From Candidatus Competibacteraceae bacterium (GTDB lineage Bacteria > Pseudomonadota > Gammaproteobacteria > Competibacterales > Competibacteraceae), in contig RXIW01000001.1 in assembly GCA_003989065.1 (NCBI GenBank), positions 62,001 to 126,000 on the forward strand: DNA of 64,000 nucleotides, given 5' to 3'. Numbering within the stretch: the first letter of the stretch is position 1; the number at the start of each line of letters is the position of its first letter. Below are positions 1 through 11,073 of this stretch, piece by piece. A program made the position numbers and the translations under genes. The notes beneath the pieces are model-generated. The model was given only the letters and a program-made list of their open reading frames with translations, was not told the origin of the DNA and ran no database searches.

Positions 1-453
1 CAGCACGAAGGGAATCGCGGTGATCATCGCGCCCATCAACAAGTGGGGCCAGCGCGGCGGCAAGGGTTTCTCGGCGAAGAACCAGGCCATCATCATTGGC
101 ACGGCCAGTTTCATGATCTCCGAAGGCTGAAAGCGCACCACCCCCAGATCCAGCCAGCGCCGCGCGCCCTTGGAAATGTCGCCGACCGCCATCACCGCCA
201 GCAGTAGCAACACGCCCACCAGATAGATCCACGGCGACCAGAACCGGAAATGCCGCGGATGCACCTGCGCCAGCGTCAGCATGATGACAAATCCCAGGCC
301 CAGGCGGATGGCCTGGCCGATCACCAGATCCAGATTGCGCTGGCCGGCGCTGTAGAGCACCACCAGTCCCAACCCCGACACCGCCAGCAAGCCCAGCAGC
401 AACGGTAAATCGAGATGCAGCAGTTTCAAGAAACGGCCGTCTTCATTCTCCAT
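1..453 (-). CDS. rodA: RodA, peptidoglycan glycosyltransferase (N-terminal part, cut by window edge)
   Basis: SEDS-family membrane glycosyltransferase that polymerises lipid II during cell elongation together with PBP2. Only the first 151 codons are inside the window; the gene runs off the left edge with the frame open. The start ATG lies inside the end of mrdA (11-base overlap), so the two are translationally coupled. The visible protein has several hydrophobic segments and the RodA-type stretch GDISKGARRWLDLG followed by FQPSEIMKLA, typical of the SEDS family (FtsW/RodA). The position directly after PBP2 favours RodA over FtsW. Confidence 0.93.
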   Translation of the reverse strand, partial: MENEDGRFLKLLHLDLPLLLGLLAVSGLGLVVLYSAGQRNLDLVIGQAIRLGLGFVIMLTLAQVHPRHFRFWSPWIYLVGVLLLLAVMAVGDISKGARRWLDLGVVRFQPSEIMKLAVPMMMAWFFAEKPLPPRWPHLLMGAMITAIPFVL

Positions 454-2380
454 GGGGCGCGGCATCCTGATCGGGCGTGTTGCCGGTGGACTGGGAATCG
501 TCGTCGTACTTGTCGAGCAACCAGGCGTCCATCACCTTGCGGGCCAGCGGTGCGGCCGTGGAGCTGCCGCCGCCGCCGTGCTCGGCGATCACGGCCACGG
601 CGATGCGGGGATCCTCCACCGGCGCGAACGCGATGAACAAGGCATGATCCTGCAGGTGCCGCGCCAGACGCTTGGCATTGTATTTTTCCGTCTGTCCCAG
701 GGTAAACACCTGGGCGGTGCCGGTCTTGCCGGCAATCCGATATTTGGCGCCGATGCCGATGCGATGCGCGGTGCCGCCTTCGACCACATGGATCATTCCG
801 TTGATGACCGGGTCCCAGAACCGGGGGTTCTTGACCGCGATCGGCGGCAGGGCGCGCGGCGCGGCCGGGGTCTTGGTTCGGGTGCTGGGATCTTCGGTGG
901 CGTGCAGGACGCGCGGCTGGAAATCGACCCCGCGCTGGGACAGCACGGCGGCGGCGTGGGCCAGCTGCAGCGGCGTCGCCAGAAAATAGCCCTGCCCGAT
1001 GCCGACGCTCAAGGTATCCCCAGCGAACCAGCCGAAGCGATGCACTCGGCGTTTCCAGTCCTGCGATGGCAACAAGCCGCCTTTCTCACCCGGCAGGTCG
1101 ATGCCGGTCGGACGCCCCATACTGAAGCGATCGAGGAAATCGTGGATGCGGTCGATACCCAGATTCAGCGCCAGATCGTAGAAATACACGTCGCAGGATT
1201 GGGCGATGGCGCGATCCATGTCCACGCTGCCATGACCGCCGCGCTTCCAGTCGCGGAAGCGGTGATCCACTCCCGGCAGCCGGTAGAATCCTGGGCAAAA
1301 GATACCGCTGTAGCGATTCACCACGCTGTAGTCCAGCCCGGCCAAGGCCATCAGCGGCTTGACCGTTGATCCGGGTGGGTAGACCCCCCGCAAGGCGCGA
1401 TTGAGCAGCGGACGATCCTTGGAGGTGTTGAGCTGTCGGTAGGAAGCGAAATCGATGCCGTTGACGAAGGGGTTGGGATCGTAGACCGGCTGACTGGCCA
1501 GCGCTAGGACCTCGCCATTGCGCGGGTCGATGGCGACGATGGCGCCGTTGTAGCCCTCCAGGGCCTTTTCCGCCACTGCCTGCAGGCGAATGTCGATGCT
1601 GAGATAGATATTCTGGCCCGGAGTCGGCGGGGTGCGGCTGAGCACCCGTAACGGTCGGCCTTCGGCGTTGGTCTCGACTTGCTGCCAACCCGTGCGGCCG
1701 TGCAGCACGTCCTCGTAGGAACGCTCTACGCCGGTCTTGCCGATGTGGGTGCTGCCGCTGTACTGCCCGGGATCGAGCTTGCGCAACTCGCCCTCGTCGA
1801 TCCGTCCGACATAACCGATCGCATGGACGGCACGCGACCCCAGCGGATAACGGCGCGTCAGATCGGCCTTGATGTCCACACCGGGGAAGCGATACAGATC
1901 GATGGCCAGGCTAGCGATTTCCTCGTCGGTCAACTGGAAGCGCAGCGGTATCCCATTGTAGGGTGGGCTACGCCGGGCCAGCTTGTGGAAACGCTCGATG
2001 TCGGCGTCGCTGAGGGCGATACGCTGGCGCAACTCCTCCAGGGTCTTGTTGAGATCCTTGACCTGCTCGCGGACGATTTCCAGGTGATAAGAGGCCAGAT
2101 TGTCGGCCAGCAATACGCCATTGCGGTCGAAAATGAACCCACGGGTCGGGGTCAGCGGCTGCAAGCGAACCCGATTGCTGTCGGCCAGGGTGGTGAAGCG
2201 CTCATGGTTGAGCACCTGCAGGAAGACCAGCCGCCCTGCCACCGCCGACAGACTCAGGAAAATGAACAGCAGCAACACCAGAACCCGGTGGAAGAACAGT
2301 TCGCTTTCGGCGGTATTGTCCTTGTCCCGCGTCTTCAGCTCATCGACCGGGCGCTTGGCGAAAAGATGATGGAAATTCAT
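443..2380 (-). CDS. mrdA: Penicillin-binding protein 2 (PBP2), transpeptidase for elongation
   Basis: Class B PBP that cross-links peptidoglycan in the elongasome; 645 residues, close to the usual family size. There is one N-terminal membrane anchor (about residues 32-57) followed by the dimerisation/pedestal domain and the transpeptidase domain. The three active-site motifs are visible: STVK with Ser338 and Lys341, SCD at 395-397, and KTG at 552-554. The start lies 22 bases downstream of the mreD stop, and rodA overlaps its end, so mreB-mreC-mreD-mrdA-rodA reads as one operon. Enterics instead keep mrdAB apart from mreBCD. Confidence 0.97.
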   Translation of the reverse strand: MNFHHLFAKRPVDELKTRDKDNTAESELFFHRVLVLLLFIFLSLSAVAGRLVFLQVLNHERFTTLADSNRVRLQPLTPTRGFIFDRNGVLLADNLASYHLEIVREQVKDLNKTLEELRQRIALSDADIERFHKLARRSPPYNGIPLRFQLTDEEIASLAIDLYRFPGVDIKADLTRRYPLGSRAVHAIGYVGRIDEGELRKLDPGQYSGSTHIGKTGVERSYEDVLHGRTGWQQVETNAEGRPLRVLSRTPPTPGQNIYLSIDIRLQAVAEKALEGYNGAIVAIDPRNGEVLALASQPVYDPNPFVNGIDFASYRQLNTSKDRPLLNRALRGVYPPGSTVKPLMALAGLDYSVVNRYSGIFCPGFYRLPGVDHRFRDWKRGGHGSVDMDRAIAQSCDVYFYDLALNLGIDRIHDFLDRFSMGRPTGIDLPGEKGGLLPSQDWKRRVHRFGWFAGDTLSVGIGQGYFLATPLQLAHAAAVLSQRGVDFQPRVLHATEDPSTRTKTPAAPRALPPIAVKNPRFWDPVINGMIHVVEGGTAHRIGIGAKYRIAGKTGTAQVFTLGQTEKYNAKRLARHLQDHALFIAFAPVEDPRIAVAVIAEHGGGGSSTAAPLARKVMDAWLLDKYDDDSQSTGNTPDQDAAPHGE

Positions 2381-2402
2381 AGCTTGAGAGAACCGCTGAC
2401 CT

Positions 2403-2891
2403 TCACATCACCTGGAAATAACGGCGCGCATCGCGCAGGATGACGAACAGCAGCGGCCACAGCACCATGCCGCCTACCGCCGGCGCCAGATACCAGCCAT
2501 CCCGCGGCGGATAGCCGATGACACCGCTGATCCAGAATACCAGGATCTGCTCGACCAGCAGGAAGATCAACACGCTGAACGACTGCTGCCAGGGCGGCGC
2601 CGCCCGCACTCGCTGGTAGGTTTGCAGGGTCAGATAGGCCACCACCACCAGCGCCAGGGCATGCTGGCCCAGCAAAGCGCCCCGCGCCACATCCAGCAGC
2701 AACCCGATCAGCCAGGCCGTGCCGAGTCCGATCCGATGCGGCAGAGCCATACACCAGTAGATCAGCACCATGGCCACCCAGTCCGGCCGAAAATAATTCA
2801 GATCGCCCCAAAAGGGGACTCCCGTCAGCAGGAATGCAGTAAAGAAGCTGATGGCGATGATCCAGCCGCCTTTGGCGCGAATCGTGGTCAT
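2403..2891 (-). CDS. mreD: Rod shape-determining protein MreD
   Basis: Small integral inner-membrane protein of the elongasome, 162 residues, usual length. It is almost entirely hydrophobic with about five predicted membrane segments and the family's WxxxRPDW-like start region (NYFRPDWVAMVLIYW). Its ATG overlaps the end of mreC by four bases (ATGA), indicating translational coupling. MreD sequences diverge widely, so the assignment relies on position between mreC and mrdA as well as on the hydrophobic pattern. Confidence 0.92.
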   Translation of the reverse strand: MTTIRAKGGWIIAISFFTAFLLTGVPFWGDLNYFRPDWVAMVLIYWCMALPHRIGLGTAWLIGLLLDVARGALLGQHALALVVVAYLTLQTYQRVRAAPPWQQSFSVLIFLLVEQILVFWISGVIGYPPRDGWYLAPAVGGMVLWPLLFVILRDARRYFQVM

Positions 2892-3784
2892 GGCTTCGGC
2901 GTTGGATCGACCGGCGCGGCGTCCACCGTCGACGCGGTCGGCTCACTCTCCAACAACATGACCTCCCGGATGCGGTCCAGCTGGGCAATCGGCTTGGCGA
3001 TGATCCGGGCGAAGGGACTGCCGGGGTCGAACTCCACCTTGGTGACCGTACCGACCGGATAGCCGCGCGGGAATCGCCCACCCAGTCCGGAGGTCACCAG
3101 CAAGTCTCCCACCTTCACGTCCTCGTTGTTGGGAATATGCGGCAGGTCCAGTTCCTGAAAATTGCCGGTGCCGCGCGCCAGGGTGCGCAATCCGGTGCGA
3201 TTGAGCTGAATCGGCAAAGCATGATTGGGATCGGTGATGAGAATGGCGGTGGAGGTCAAAGGATCGGCATGCACAATCTGGCCGATGACGCCATGCTGAT
3301 CCAGGACCGGCTGGCCGACCGAAATACCATGTTTGCGCCCCCGGTTCAGCAGGATGTGATGCCGATAGGGGTCGAAATCGACCGCCAGCAGTTCGGCGAT
3401 CAGCACCCGCCCCGGCGTGTTGACCGCCGATTCCAACAAGGAACGCAAACGACGGTTTTCCGCCTCCAGGATGGTCAACTTCTGCAACTGGACATTGAGA
3501 AAGACCTGCTTCTCACGCAGGCGGGCATTTTCTTCCAGCAGGGTGGTGCGCCCGGCCAGATTCTCGCTCAGCCAGCTGCGGGTATCGGTCGGCAGCTGCA
3601 TCAGGACATGCAGCGGATAGGCAGCCGTACTCAGCACATCGCGCAGCCCGTCGAGCGCATGATAGCGGTGATCCACCGTCATCATGGCGATGGACAGCGC
3701 CACCCACAATCCAAGCCGGAGCACCGCCGCTGGTTTGATAGCGAACAGGTAGCGGATGCGGCTGCTGGGTTCGATGGCGGCCAA
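2888..3784 (-). CDS. mreC: Rod shape-determining protein MreC
   Basis: Bitopic periplasmic scaffold that connects MreB to PBP2/RodA; 298 residues. A short cytoplasmic N-terminus is followed by one membrane segment (about residues 20-40), a coiled coil rich in Leu/Glu/Arg (about 75-115), then the beta-rich MreC domain with VLIAELLAVD and LVTSGLGGRFPRGYPVG motifs. The Pro/Thr-rich tail at the C-terminus is unstructured. It starts 15 bases after mreB ends and overlaps mreD by four bases. Confidence 0.95.
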   Translation of the reverse strand: MAAIEPSSRIRYLFAIKPAAVLRLGLWVALSIAMMTVDHRYHALDGLRDVLSTAAYPLHVLMQLPTDTRSWLSENLAGRTTLLEENARLREKQVFLNVQLQKLTILEAENRRLRSLLESAVNTPGRVLIAELLAVDFDPYRHHILLNRGRKHGISVGQPVLDQHGVIGQIVHADPLTSTAILITDPNHALPIQLNRTGLRTLARGTGNFQELDLPHIPNNEDVKVGDLLVTSGLGGRFPRGYPVGTVTKVEFDPGSPFARIIAKPIAQLDRIREVMLLESEPTASTVDAAPVDPTPKP

Positions 3785-3799
3785 TGCTGATTTAAACGC

Positions 3800-4885
<1,086 letters not shown>

Positions 4886-4984
4886 CTAACAAGCAGGGAA
4901 GTTAGGAGCAAGCTGGCAAATTATGGTAGGGTTGTAAATCCGATTCCGATTCCGTTCGTTTCTGTTGTCAGGAGAATTCGCCCG

Positions 4985-5272
4985 ATGTCCCTGGGACCCG
5001 CCGAAGTCGCCAAAATCGCCCATCTGGCCCGTCTGGCCATCCGCGACGAGGATGTGCCAGCTTATGCCCGCAATTTGTCCGCCATTCTGGAACTGGTGGA
5101 ACAGATGAACGCCGCCGACACCGCTGGGGTCGCGCCGATGGCTCATCCGCTGGACATGGCGCAACGCCTGCGCGCCGATGCGGTGACCGAGCCCGACCAG
5201 CGCGCCCATTTCCAGGCTATCGCACCGCGGGTCGAATCCGGATTGTATCTGGTCCCCAAGGTCATCGAATGA
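4985..5272 (+). CDS. gatC: Asp-tRNA(Asn)/Glu-tRNA(Gln) amidotransferase subunit C
   Basis: Small structural subunit (95 residues) of GatCAB, which converts mischarged Glu-tRNA(Gln) and Asp-tRNA(Asn) to the amidated forms. GatC wraps around the GatA/GatB interface. The start was chosen at an ATG preceded by AGGAG (about 10 bases upstream); the longer open frame to the left overlaps mreB and is not real. The sequence has the usual VAKIAHLARLAI start and the C-terminal ESGLYLVPKVIE. First gene of gatCAB; 83 bases precede gatA. Confidence 0.95.
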   Translation: MSLGPAEVAKIAHLARLAIRDEDVPAYARNLSAILELVEQMNAADTAGVAPMAHPLDMAQRLRADAVTEPDQRAHFQAIAPRVESGLYLVPKVIE

Positions 5273-5294
5273 GACGCGCCGTTTCCCCTGCCTG

Positions 5295-5328
5295 CAACCC
5301 CTCTCCCACTTTCGGGAGCGGGCCGTTG
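5295..5328. repeat. Imperfect palindrome between gatC and gatA
   Basis: Inverted repeat with a perfect CTCCC/GGGAG core, a flanking CCC/GGG and an outer CAAC/GTTG, with one mismatch and a small bulge. It can form a hairpin in the gatC-gatA transcript. No T-run follows on the plus strand, so it is not a classical terminator. It resembles the palindrome at 33369-33393 in base content, which suggests a dispersed REP-like family, but two copies are weak evidence. Confidence 0.45.
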
Positions 5329-5355
5329 TCGCACGAACCTTGCTGATTCACCGCC

Positions 5356-6807
5356 ATGCACCACAAAACGATTGTTCAACTCAGCGCCGCCCTAGCCGCT
5401 GGCGAATGCAGCAGCGAAGAACTGACTCGCGCCTTTCTGGAGCGCATCGAGCGCTTCAACCCGCCATTGAACGCCTTCATCACCGTCACCGCTGAATCGG
5501 CGCTGGCCCAGGCCCGCGCGGCCGACCAACGCCGACGCCGAGGCGAGGCGCAGCCCCTGACCGGCGTACCCATCGCCCACAAGGACATCTTCTGCACCGA
5601 CGGCGTCCGCACCTCCTGCGGCTCGCGGATGCTCGACCCGTTCATCGCCCCCTACGACGCCACGGTGGTCGAGCGACTGGCCGCGGCCGGTGCGGTGATG
5701 CTGGGCAAGACCAACCTGGACGAGTTCGCCATGGGTTCGTCCAACGAGACCAGTTTCTACGGACCGGTCCGCAATCCCTGGGATCTGGAAGCGGTGCCCG
5801 GCGGCTCCTCGGGCGGGTCGGCCGCTGCGGTGGCCGCGCGGCTGACCCCCGGCGCCACCGGAACCGACACCGGCGGATCGATCCGTCAGCCAGCGGCGCT
5901 GTGCGGCATCACCGGCATCAAGCCGACCTATGGCCGGGTATCGCGCTGGGGCATGATCGCCTACGCCTCCAGCCTCGACCAGGGTGGCCCGTTGGCCCGC
6001 ACCGCCGCCGACTGCGCGCTGCTCCTGGGCGCGATGGCCGGCTTCGATCCAAGCGATTCCACCAGCGTCGACCGGCCGGTGCCCGATTACGCCACCCTGC
6101 TCGACCGCCCTCTGGCCGGCTTGAAGATCGGCCTGCCCAAGGAATACTTCGGCGAAGGGCTGGACAGCGCAGTAGCCCAGGTCGTGGAAGAGGCCATTGC
6201 CGAGTACCGACGGCTGGGGGCGGAAACCGTCGAGGTCAGCCTGCCCAATAGCGCGTTGGCCATTCCGGCCTATTACGTGATCGCCCCGGCGGAATGCTCC
6301 TCCAATCTGGCCCGGTTCGACGGCGTGCGCTACGGCCACCGCTGCGAAGATCCGAAGGATCTGCTGGATCTGTACACCCGTTCGCGGGCCGAAGGCTTCG
6401 GATCCGAGGTCAAGCGACGCATTCTGGTCGGCACCTTCGTCCTCTCGGCCGGTTACTACGACGCCTATTACCTCAAGGCCCAGCAGATCCGCCGGTTGAT
6501 CAGCGATGATTTCCGTCGGGCCTTCGAGCAGGTCGACGTGATCGCCGGTCCCACCTCGCCGACCGTGGCTTTCAATCTGGGCGAGAAGGTGGACGATCCG
6601 ATCACCATGTATCTGTCGGACATCTACACCATCGCGGTCAATCTGGCCGGACTGCCGGGGCTGTCGATGCCGGTGGGTTTCGTCGGTCAACGCCCGGTCG
6701 GTCTGCAGCTCATCGGCAACTACTTCGCCGAAGATCGGCTGCTCAACGTGGCGCACCGCTACCAGCAGACCACCGATTGGCACGAACGGAGCCCAGCGGG
6801 CTTTTGA
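5356..6807 (+). CDS. gatA: Asp-tRNA(Asn)/Glu-tRNA(Gln) amidotransferase subunit A
   Basis: Amidase-signature glutaminase that releases ammonia from glutamine and passes it to GatB. 483 residues, full length. The Ser-cisSer-Lys triad is visible as Lys76 (HKD), Ser151 in the [12 protein letters not shown] signature and Ser175 in [10 protein letters not shown], with the same spacing as known GatA enzymes. It sits between gatC and gatB on the same strand. A 484-codon open frame lies antisense to it, but that is a codon-bias shadow. Confidence 0.97.
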   Translation: MHHKTIVQLSAALAAGECSSEELTRAFLERIERFNPPLNAFITVTAESALAQARAADQRRRRGEAQPLTGVPIAHKDIFCTDGVRTSCGSRMLDPFIAPYDATVVERLAAAGAVMLGKTNLDEFAMGSSNETSFYGPVRNPWDLEAVPGGSSGGSAAAVAARLTPGATGTDTGGSIRQPAALCGITGIKPTYGRVSRWGMIAYASSLDQGGPLARTAADCALLLGAMAGFDPSDSTSVDRPVPDYATLLDRPLAGLKIGLPKEYFGEGLDSAVAQVVEEAIAEYRRLGAETVEVSLPNSALAIPAYYVIAPAECSSNLARFDGVRYGHRCEDPKDLLDLYTRSRAEGFGSEVKRRILVGTFVLSAGYYDAYYLKAQQIRRLISDDFRRAFEQVDVIAGPTSPTVAFNLGEKVDDPITMYLSDIYTIAVNLAGLPGLSMPVGFVGQRPVGLQLIGNYFAEDRLLNVAHRYQQTTDWHERSPAGF

Positions 6808-6874
6808 GCCGGCGGCTTCTGCACCGACATTGCACAGCTTGCACATTCAATACTTGATCCAAGGTTAGGCACTG

Positions 6875-8311
6875 ATGGAATGGGAAACCGTAATCGGGCT
6901 GGAAATCCATGCCCAGCTCGCCACCCACAGCAAGATCTTCTCCGGCGCCGCCACCGCGTACGGCGCGGACCCCAATACCCAAGCCTGCGCCATCGATCTC
7001 GGCCTGCCGGGCGTGCTGCCGGTGCTGAACCGGGAGACGGTGCGGATGGCGGCCATGTTCGGCCTGGCGATCGGCGCCGAAGTGGCTCGCCGTTCGGTGT
7101 TCGCCCGCAAGAATTACTTCTATCCGGATCTGCCCAAGGGCTATCAGATCAGTCAATACGAGTTGCCGGTGGTCCAGCGGGGACAGTTGACCATCGAACT
7201 GGAAGACGGGGTCAGCAAGGTGATCGGCATCACTCGCGCCCACTTGGAGGAAGACGCCGGCAAATCGCTGCATGAGGATTTCCAGGGCCTGTCCGGCATC
7301 GATCTCAATCGGGCCGGCACGCCGTTGCTGGAGATCGTGTCCGAACCGGATCTACGTTCGGCCAAGGAAGCGGTCGCCTACATGAAAAAGCTGCACCAGA
7401 TGGTGGTCTACCTGGGCATCTGCGACGGCAACATGCAGGAAGGTTCGTTCCGCTGCGACGCCAACGTGTCGGTGCGACGCAAGGGTGATCCGAAATTCGG
7501 CACCCGCGCCGAGATCAAGAATCTCAATTCCTTCCGCTTCGTCGAGCGGGCGATCGAATTCGAGATCGAGCGGCAGATCGATCTGATCGAAGGCGGCGGC
7601 AAGGTGGTACAGGAAACCCGGCTGTACGACCCGGACAAGGGCGAAACCCGCTCGATGCGCGGCAAGGAGGAAGCCAACGACTATCGCTACTTCCCCGACC
7701 CCGATCTGCTGCCCTTGGTATTGGACGATGCCTTCATCGATACGGCCCGCGCCAGTTTGCCGGAACTGCCGGATATCAAGAAACAGCGCTTCACGGACCA
7801 GTACGGACTCTCCAGCTACGACGCCGGCGTACTGACCGCCAGCCGCGCCCTGGCGGATTACTACGAAGCGGTGGTCATGGCCCTGGGCGGCGAAGCCAAA
7901 CTGTGCGCCAACTGGGTGATGGGCGATCTATCGGCCTTCCTCAACAAGGACAACCGGGACATCGATCACAGTCCGGTCGATCCGACCAGCCTGGCCGGGT
8001 TATTGCGGCGGATCCAGGACCGGACCATCTCCGGCAAGATCGCCAAGGACGTGTTCGAAGCGATGTGGGCCGGCGAAGGCCACGCCGACGCCATCATCGA
8101 ACAGCGCGGTCTTCGGCAGATCACCGACAGCTCGGCGATCGAGAAGGTGATCGACGACGTGATCGCCGCCAATCCCGATCAGCTGGCGCAATACCGCGCC
8201 GGCAAGGACAAGCTGTTTGGCTTCTTCGTCGGCCAGGTCATGAAACTGTCCAAGGGTAAGGCCAATCCGCAACAGGTGAACGATCTGCTGACGCAGAAGC
8301 TGAAGGGATAA
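6875..8311 (+). CDS. gatB: Asp-tRNA(Asn)/Glu-tRNA(Gln) amidotransferase subunit B
   Basis: Kinase/amidotransferase subunit that activates the misacylated tRNA's carboxyl group and aminates it; 478 residues, the usual size. The catalytic cradle domain has [13 protein letters not shown] at the start and the [19 protein letters not shown] segment near residue 75-95; the helical domain and C-terminal YqeY-like tail (about 330-478) bind tRNA. The presence of gatCAB implies that Gln-tRNA and/or Asn-tRNA is made indirectly in this organism. Its stop codon directly abuts the 3' end of rnpB on the other strand. Confidence 0.97.
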   Translation: MEWETVIGLEIHAQLATHSKIFSGAATAYGADPNTQACAIDLGLPGVLPVLNRETVRMAAMFGLAIGAEVARRSVFARKNYFYPDLPKGYQISQYELPVVQRGQLTIELEDGVSKVIGITRAHLEEDAGKSLHEDFQGLSGIDLNRAGTPLLEIVSEPDLRSAKEAVAYMKKLHQMVVYLGICDGNMQEGSFRCDANVSVRRKGDPKFGTRAEIKNLNSFRFVERAIEFEIERQIDLIEGGGKVVQETRLYDPDKGETRSMRGKEEANDYRYFPDPDLLPLVLDDAFIDTARASLPELPDIKKQRFTDQYGLSSYDAGVLTASRALADYYEAVVMALGGEAKLCANWVMGDLSAFLNKDNRDIDHSPVDPTSLAGLLRRIQDRTISGKIAKDVFEAMWAGEGHADAIIEQRGLRQITDSSAIEKVIDDVIAANPDQLAQYRAGKDKLFGFFVGQVMKLSKGKANPQQVNDLLTQKLKG

Positions 8312-8665
8312 GGCGGGAACCGGCCTGTAAGCCGGGTTCTGTCGAGGACGGCCATTCCTCTGCGACGCCTGTCACCAGACGCCTGTAGCGACCTACCCAG
8401 GAGCTGTGCGGGCCACACGTAACGCTCCTCTATTTGGTCTTGCTCCGGGCGGGGTTTACCGTGCCGCGCCTGTTGCCAGCCGCGCGGTGCGCTCTTACCG
8501 CACCATTTCACCCTTACCGGTTCTTGCGAACGTAGGCGGTGTCTTTTCTGTGGCACTTTCCGTCGGCTTGCGCCGCCCAGGCGTTACCTGGCGCCCTGCC
8601 CTGCGGAGCCCGGACTTTCCTCCATACCGCGTAGCGATACAGCGACCGTCCAGCCGGTTCCCACC
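8312..8665 (-). ncRNA. rnpB: RNase P RNA (bacterial type A)
   Basis: Catalytic RNA of RNase P, which matures tRNA 5' ends. On the minus strand the conserved 5' block GGAGGAAAGTCCGGGCTCC appears about 40 bases in. The ACAGAA signature and the 3' block GACAGAACCCGGCTTA are also present. The two ends pair over about 12 bp (P1 helix: GGTGGGAACCGGC with GCCGGTTCCCGCC), which sets the boundaries given here; they are accurate to a few bases. It begins only 12 bases after the lpxB stop and ends exactly at the gatB stop codon, so no separate promoter or terminator space is obvious. Confidence 0.96.
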
Positions 8666-8677
8666 GCCAAGTGTCCG

Positions 8678-9850
8678 CTACCTGGAGGCCGTTGGCAAGA
8701 CGGCTGTCCTATGCCGATCCAGCCATTCCGCGATGGCTGCAGCCGCCTGTCGGCTGGCGTCGCAGCGTAGCTGCTCATGCAGGGCCGCGAACTCGGCCGT
8801 CAATTCCGCACGGGCCTTAGCGTCATCCAGCCAATGCAACAGCGCCGACCCCAGCGCTTCGACCGTCGCCGCTTCCTGCATGAACTCCGGGACCAGTTCG
8901 CGCCCGGCCAGTAGATTGGGCAAGGCGAAACGGGAAATGGTCACCAGCCGCCGGGCAATCCAGGCCGTTACCGGCGCCACCCGATAGGCCATCACCATCG
9001 GCCGTTTGAGCAACATCGCTTCCAGGGTCGCGGTGCCGGATGCCAACAACACCACATCGGCGGCAGCCATCACCGTGCGCGATTGCCCCTGCACCACGGT
9101 CAGCGGCAGCGTCGGCACATGAGTCGCTTGCTGGGTCAGTAGCAGATCATAAAGCTGAGGGGTCGCGGCCGGCATCAGGAAACGCAATGCGGGGCGTTGC
9201 GTGTGCAACCAGCGCGCGGTTGCCAGGAACAACGGAGCGAGCCGCCCGATCTCACCCACCCGGCTGCCCGGCAGCAAAGCGACGATTTGAGTCCCGGCCG
9301 GCCATTCCAAAGTCAAGGCCCGTCGAGCCATTGCAGAATCGCTGTGCAGCGGAATTGCATCGGCCAGGGGATGGCCCACGTAGCGCACCGATATCCCATG
9401 ACTCTGATAGAACGCTGCTTCGAACGGGAACAAGGTCAGCATCAGATCGACCGCGCGGGCAATTTTGCGCACGCGCCACGGCCGCCACGCCCATACCGAA
9501 GGGCTGACGTAATGCACGGTGGGGATGCCATGGGCGCGCAACCGGCGCTCCAGTCCCAGATTGAAATCCGGCGCATCGATGCCGATCAACACCGCCGGTG
9601 GATCGGCCAGCAACTGTTGGCGTAACTGTCGCCGAATCCGCAGCAATTCCGGCAGATGGCGTAAGACCTCGACCAGACCCATCACCGCCAGCCGATCCAT
9701 GGAAACCAGGGTTTGCAGTCCTTGCGCCATCATCCCTGCACCACCGATACCGCTGAAGCGGGCCTGCGGATACAGGACCCTCAGCGCCGCGATGAGATCG
9801 GCGCCCAGCATATCGCCCGAGGGTTCGCCGGCGACCAAGGCGATATGCAT
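8678..9850 (-). CDS. lpxB: Lipid-A-disaccharide synthase
   Basis: Peripheral membrane glycosyltransferase (GT19) that joins UDP-2,3-diacylglucosamine and lipid X into the lipid A disaccharide. 390 residues, typical. It begins with IALVAGEPSGDMLGADLI and contains the conserved IGIDAPDFN, HYVSPSVWAW and LLPGSRVGEIGRL segments. It follows lpxA by 12 bases. In enterics the next gene is rnhB; here it is the RNase P RNA gene. Confidence 0.97.
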   Translation of the reverse strand: MHIALVAGEPSGDMLGADLIAALRVLYPQARFSGIGGAGMMAQGLQTLVSMDRLAVMGLVEVLRHLPELLRIRRQLRQQLLADPPAVLIGIDAPDFNLGLERRLRAHGIPTVHYVSPSVWAWRPWRVRKIARAVDLMLTLFPFEAAFYQSHGISVRYVGHPLADAIPLHSDSAMARRALTLEWPAGTQIVALLPGSRVGEIGRLAPLFLATARWLHTQRPALRFLMPAATPQLYDLLLTQQATHVPTLPLTVVQGQSRTVMAAADVVLLASGTATLEAMLLKRPMVMAYRVAPVTAWIARRLVTISRFALPNLLAGRELVPEFMQEAATVEALGSALLHWLDDAKARAELTAEFAALHEQLRCDASRQAAAAIAEWLDRHRTAVLPTASR

Positions 9851-9862
9851 TGCCGTTGGGAA

Positions 9863-10636
9863 CTAACGGACGATGCCGTTACGGGAGGGCGCTGCCAGAA
9901 AATCGGCCAGGATTTGCAAGTGCGGCCACTCCAACACCATCTCCCGCACCTTTTCGACCGCTTCCTCCAGTCGAAGATTGGTCCGATAGATCACCTTGTA
10001 GGCCCGCCGGATAGCTTGGATCTCCTCATCGGCAAAACCGCGCCGACGCAACCCTTCGGCGTTGATGCCATAGGGTTCGGCGCGATAGCCAGCCACCGTC
10101 ACATAGGGCGGCACATCCCGGTTCACCCCGCAGGCAAAGCCGCAAAAGCTGTGCGCCCCAAGGCGAGTGAATTGATAGACCAGGGCAAAGCCGCCAAGCA
10201 CCACATCATCCTCGATGTGGACATGCCCCGCCAACGAAGCGCCGTTGGCGAAGATGGTGCGGTCGCCCACCAAGCAGTCGTGAGCGATGTGCACATAGGC
10301 CATGATCCAGTTGTCGTCGCCCAGACGGGTGAGCCCCGCATCCTGGATCGTGCCGCGATTGATGGTGACGAATTCACGGATGGTATTGCGGTCTCCGATC
10401 TCCAAGCGAGTCGGTTCACCGCCATATTTCTTATCCTGCGGCATTTCACCCAGCGAAGCGAATTGGTAAATGCGGTTGTCGCATCCAATCCGGGTCGGAC
10501 CCTGGATCACCACATGCGGGCCGATCCAAGTGCCAGCGCCGATCTCCACTTCGGGACCGATGATGGAAAAAGGCCCGACCGTCACGTCCTGCGCCAAGCG
10601 GGCCGACGGATCCACCACGGCGCGCTGGTCGATCAC
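9863..10636 (-). CDS. lpxA: UDP-N-acetylglucosamine O-acyltransferase
   Basis: First enzyme of lipid A synthesis, a left-handed beta-helix trimer using acyl-ACP. A GTG start overlapping the fabZ stop (GTGA) gives 257 residues, matching the family and the usual [11 protein letters not shown] start; the longer open frame inside fabZ is rejected. Hexapeptide repeats fill residues 3-180. The catalytic His is His119 in the VHIAHDC motif. The C-terminal helical domain ends the protein. Confidence 0.96.
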   Translation of the reverse strand: MIDQRAVVDPSARLAQDVTVGPFSIIGPEVEIGAGTWIGPHVVIQGPTRIGCDNRIYQFASLGEMPQDKKYGGEPTRLEIGDRNTIREFVTINRGTIQDAGLTRLGDDNWIMAYVHIAHDCLVGDRTIFANGASLAGHVHIEDDVVLGGFALVYQFTRLGAHSFCGFACGVNRDVPPYVTVAGYRAEPYGINAEGLRRRGFADEEIQAIRRAYKVIYRTNLRLEEAVEKVREMVLEWPHLQILADFLAAPSRNGIVR

Positions 10637-11073
10637 GGGTCGATGTCCCGTTTGGCGCACATCAAATCGGCGGTCGCCACCAGCTGGCCATCGACCTTCG
10701 CCTCGCACAGGAACTTGCCGACCCCACGCTTGATGCGATCCAGCCGCACTTCCAGGATCAGCTGGTCGCCCGGTTCAACTGGCCGCTTGAAGCGGGCATT
10801 GTCGACCCCCACCAGGTAATACATGGAATGATGGTCGGGCTTCTCATCCTCGCTCTTGAACGCCAGGATGCCAGTCGCCTGCGCCAAGGCTTCCAGAATC
10901 AGCACGCCAGGCATGATCGAACGTTGCGGGAAATGCCCCTGAAAAAAAGGTTCGTTGAACGTCACGTTCTTCAAGCCGGTCAACGACCGCCCCGGCTCGA
11001 TCGCCAATACCCGATCGATCAGCAAAAACGGGTAACGATGCGGTAAATATTCAAGAATTTCCTTGATGTCCAT
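10633..11073 (-). CDS. fabZ: 3-hydroxyacyl-[ACP] dehydratase FabZ
   Basis: Hot-dog-fold dehydratase of fatty acid synthesis, 146 residues. The catalytic pair is His47 in EPFFQGHFP and Glu61 in [11 protein letters not shown], with the normal 14-residue spacing. The gene overlaps lpxD by 23 bases and lpxA by four. This placement couples saturated fatty acid supply to lipid A synthesis, which competes for the same 3-hydroxyacyl-ACP. Confidence 0.97.
   Translation of the reverse strand: MDIKEILEYLPHRYPFLLIDRVLAIEPGRSLTGLKNVTFNEPFFQGHFPQRSIMPGVLILEALAQATGILAFKSEDEKPDHHSMYYLVGVDNARFKRPVEPGDQLILEVRLDRIKRGVGKFLCEAKVDGQLVATADLMCAKRDIDP

Noticed and set aside
5392-6846. 484-codon open frame antisense to gatA
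   Set aside because: Fully covered by a gene with all catalytic residues; composition is that of a frame shadow.
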